Origin: JAFGOM01 sp964605795
Lineage (GTDB): Archaea > Halobacteriota > Methanomicrobia > Methanomicrobiales > Methanospirillaceae
DNA: 5,047 bases
Assembly (NCBI GenBank): GCA_964605795.1
Contig: CAZSDZ010000091.1
Location: 1-5,047 of the forward strand
Direction of reading: 5' to 3'
The notes under the pieces are model-generated. The model was not told the DNA's origin. It saw nothing but the letters and a program-made list of their open reading frames with translations, and did no database searches. The translations under genes were made by a program, and so were the position numbers. Positions 4,877 to 5,047 of the stretch are shown in pieces; position 1 is the stretch's first letter; the number at the start of each line of letters is the position of its first letter.

Positions 4877-4914
4877 ATTATTTCTTTGCCTGTGTCAGGT
4901 AAACCGACGAATCA

Positions 4915-4971
4915 ACCGACCGGTTCTCCTCCCTGACGCGATGAGCGGCAGGGAGAGAGAAGCCTGTCGGT
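4915..4971. ncRNA. Long 57-nt hairpin, possible structured RNA or terminator
   Basis: ACCGAC (4915-4920) pairs with GTCGGT (4966-4971). Further in, TTCTC plus CTCCCTG (4924-4935) pairs with CAGGGAG and GAGAA (4949-4961) with one bulged A, and CGC/GCG (4937-4947) closes a GATGA loop. About 21 base pairs form in total. A T-rich run (4980-4992, CTTTCTTTTTTT) follows on the plus strand, which would suit an end of transcription. No RNA family is recognised. Confidence 0.45.
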
Positions 4972-5047
4972 GTTAATTATCTTTCTTTTTTTGGAGCGGG
5001 AGATGGTCACCGACGAACCGAGGACCGATGACGAATGAGCACCGCAC

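Larger units (their letters stand above)
4639..5047. other. Gene-free right end with repeats; possible gene start at the edge
   Basis: No protein gene is supported up to about 5000. The 60-residue frame at 4794-4976 runs through the two large hairpins and has no recognisable domain, so I treat it as chance. TGTCAGGYAA recurs at 4663, 4795 and 4893. At the very edge, ATG 5028 (MTNEHRT, GAGG 4 nt before it) or ATG 5035 (MSTA) could begin a gene leaving the window; an 11-codon frame at 5003-5038 precedes it. Confidence 0.4.

Noticed and set aside
4811..4950. Possible C/D box guide RNA (ATGATA near 4812, CTGA at 4933-4936)
   Set aside because: The C box is imperfect, box spacing does not fit, and the long hairpins would disrupt the guide regions.
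1..5047. CRISPR array
   Set aside because: No regularly spaced repeat of 24-37 bp was found; the only repeats are those listed.

Overview
This window looks like an accessory, gene-decay region of a methanogenic archaeon, most likely a Methanomicrobiales relative (Methanospirillum/Methanoregula type). I infer this from the protein families (AF2212/DUF104-PIN, UPF0175-DUF3368, archaeal hicBA order, HNH-HIT), AT-rich intergenic DNA, TATA-like boxes and GGAG-type ribosome sites. The placement comes from reading the sequence, not from a database match. The two ends (about 1-115 and 4800-5047) are GC-rich; the middle is AT-richer and carries the accessory genes.

Layout, left to right. (1) 1-265: GC-rich edge, then a non-coding stretch with an 8-bp hairpin. 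(2) 266-870: a DUF104-family antitoxin followed by an overlapping PIN-domain toxin broken by two frameshifts. (3) 871-1250: non-coding, with a candidate TATA box and an imperfect inverted repeat. (4) 1251-2417: an HNH-nuclease-like gene whose C-terminal half carries a clear HNH signature but which is disrupted by an in-frame amber codon and two single-base frameshifts. (5) 2414-about 2565: the N-terminal stub of a HIT-family hydrolase, coupled to the HNH gene by an ATGA overlap. (6) 2632-3064: an intact hicB-hicA toxin-antitoxin pair. (7) 3112-3804: a second copy of the end of the HNH gene and a complete but disrupted HIT gene. (8) 3850-4638: convergent, minus-strand UPF0175 antitoxin plus DUF3368 PIN toxin, apparently intact. 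(9) 4639-5047: non-coding DNA with several inverted repeats and a possible gene start at the right edge.

The main discovery is inside the second HIT gene. A 233-bp non-coding element (3469-3701) with imperfect 27-bp terminal inverted repeats, flanked by a GATCAT direct repeat, splits the gene exactly before its His-x-His-x-His catalytic motif. Removing the element and one target copy restores the reading frame through a textbook HIT active site and C-terminus. This is a MITE-like insertion, with four copies of a TAACGA-type core motif spread through it.

The wider picture is of an HNH + HIT two-gene module that was present twice in tandem. In both copies the HNH stop and HIT start overlap as ATGA. 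A hicBA cassette now lies between the copies. Every HNH, HIT and first-PIN reading frame is damaged, while the antitoxins and two of the three toxin-antitoxin pairs remain open. The region therefore reads as a former defence- or nucleic-acid-processing-type module in decay (function inferred), with addictive toxin-antitoxin pairs persisting.
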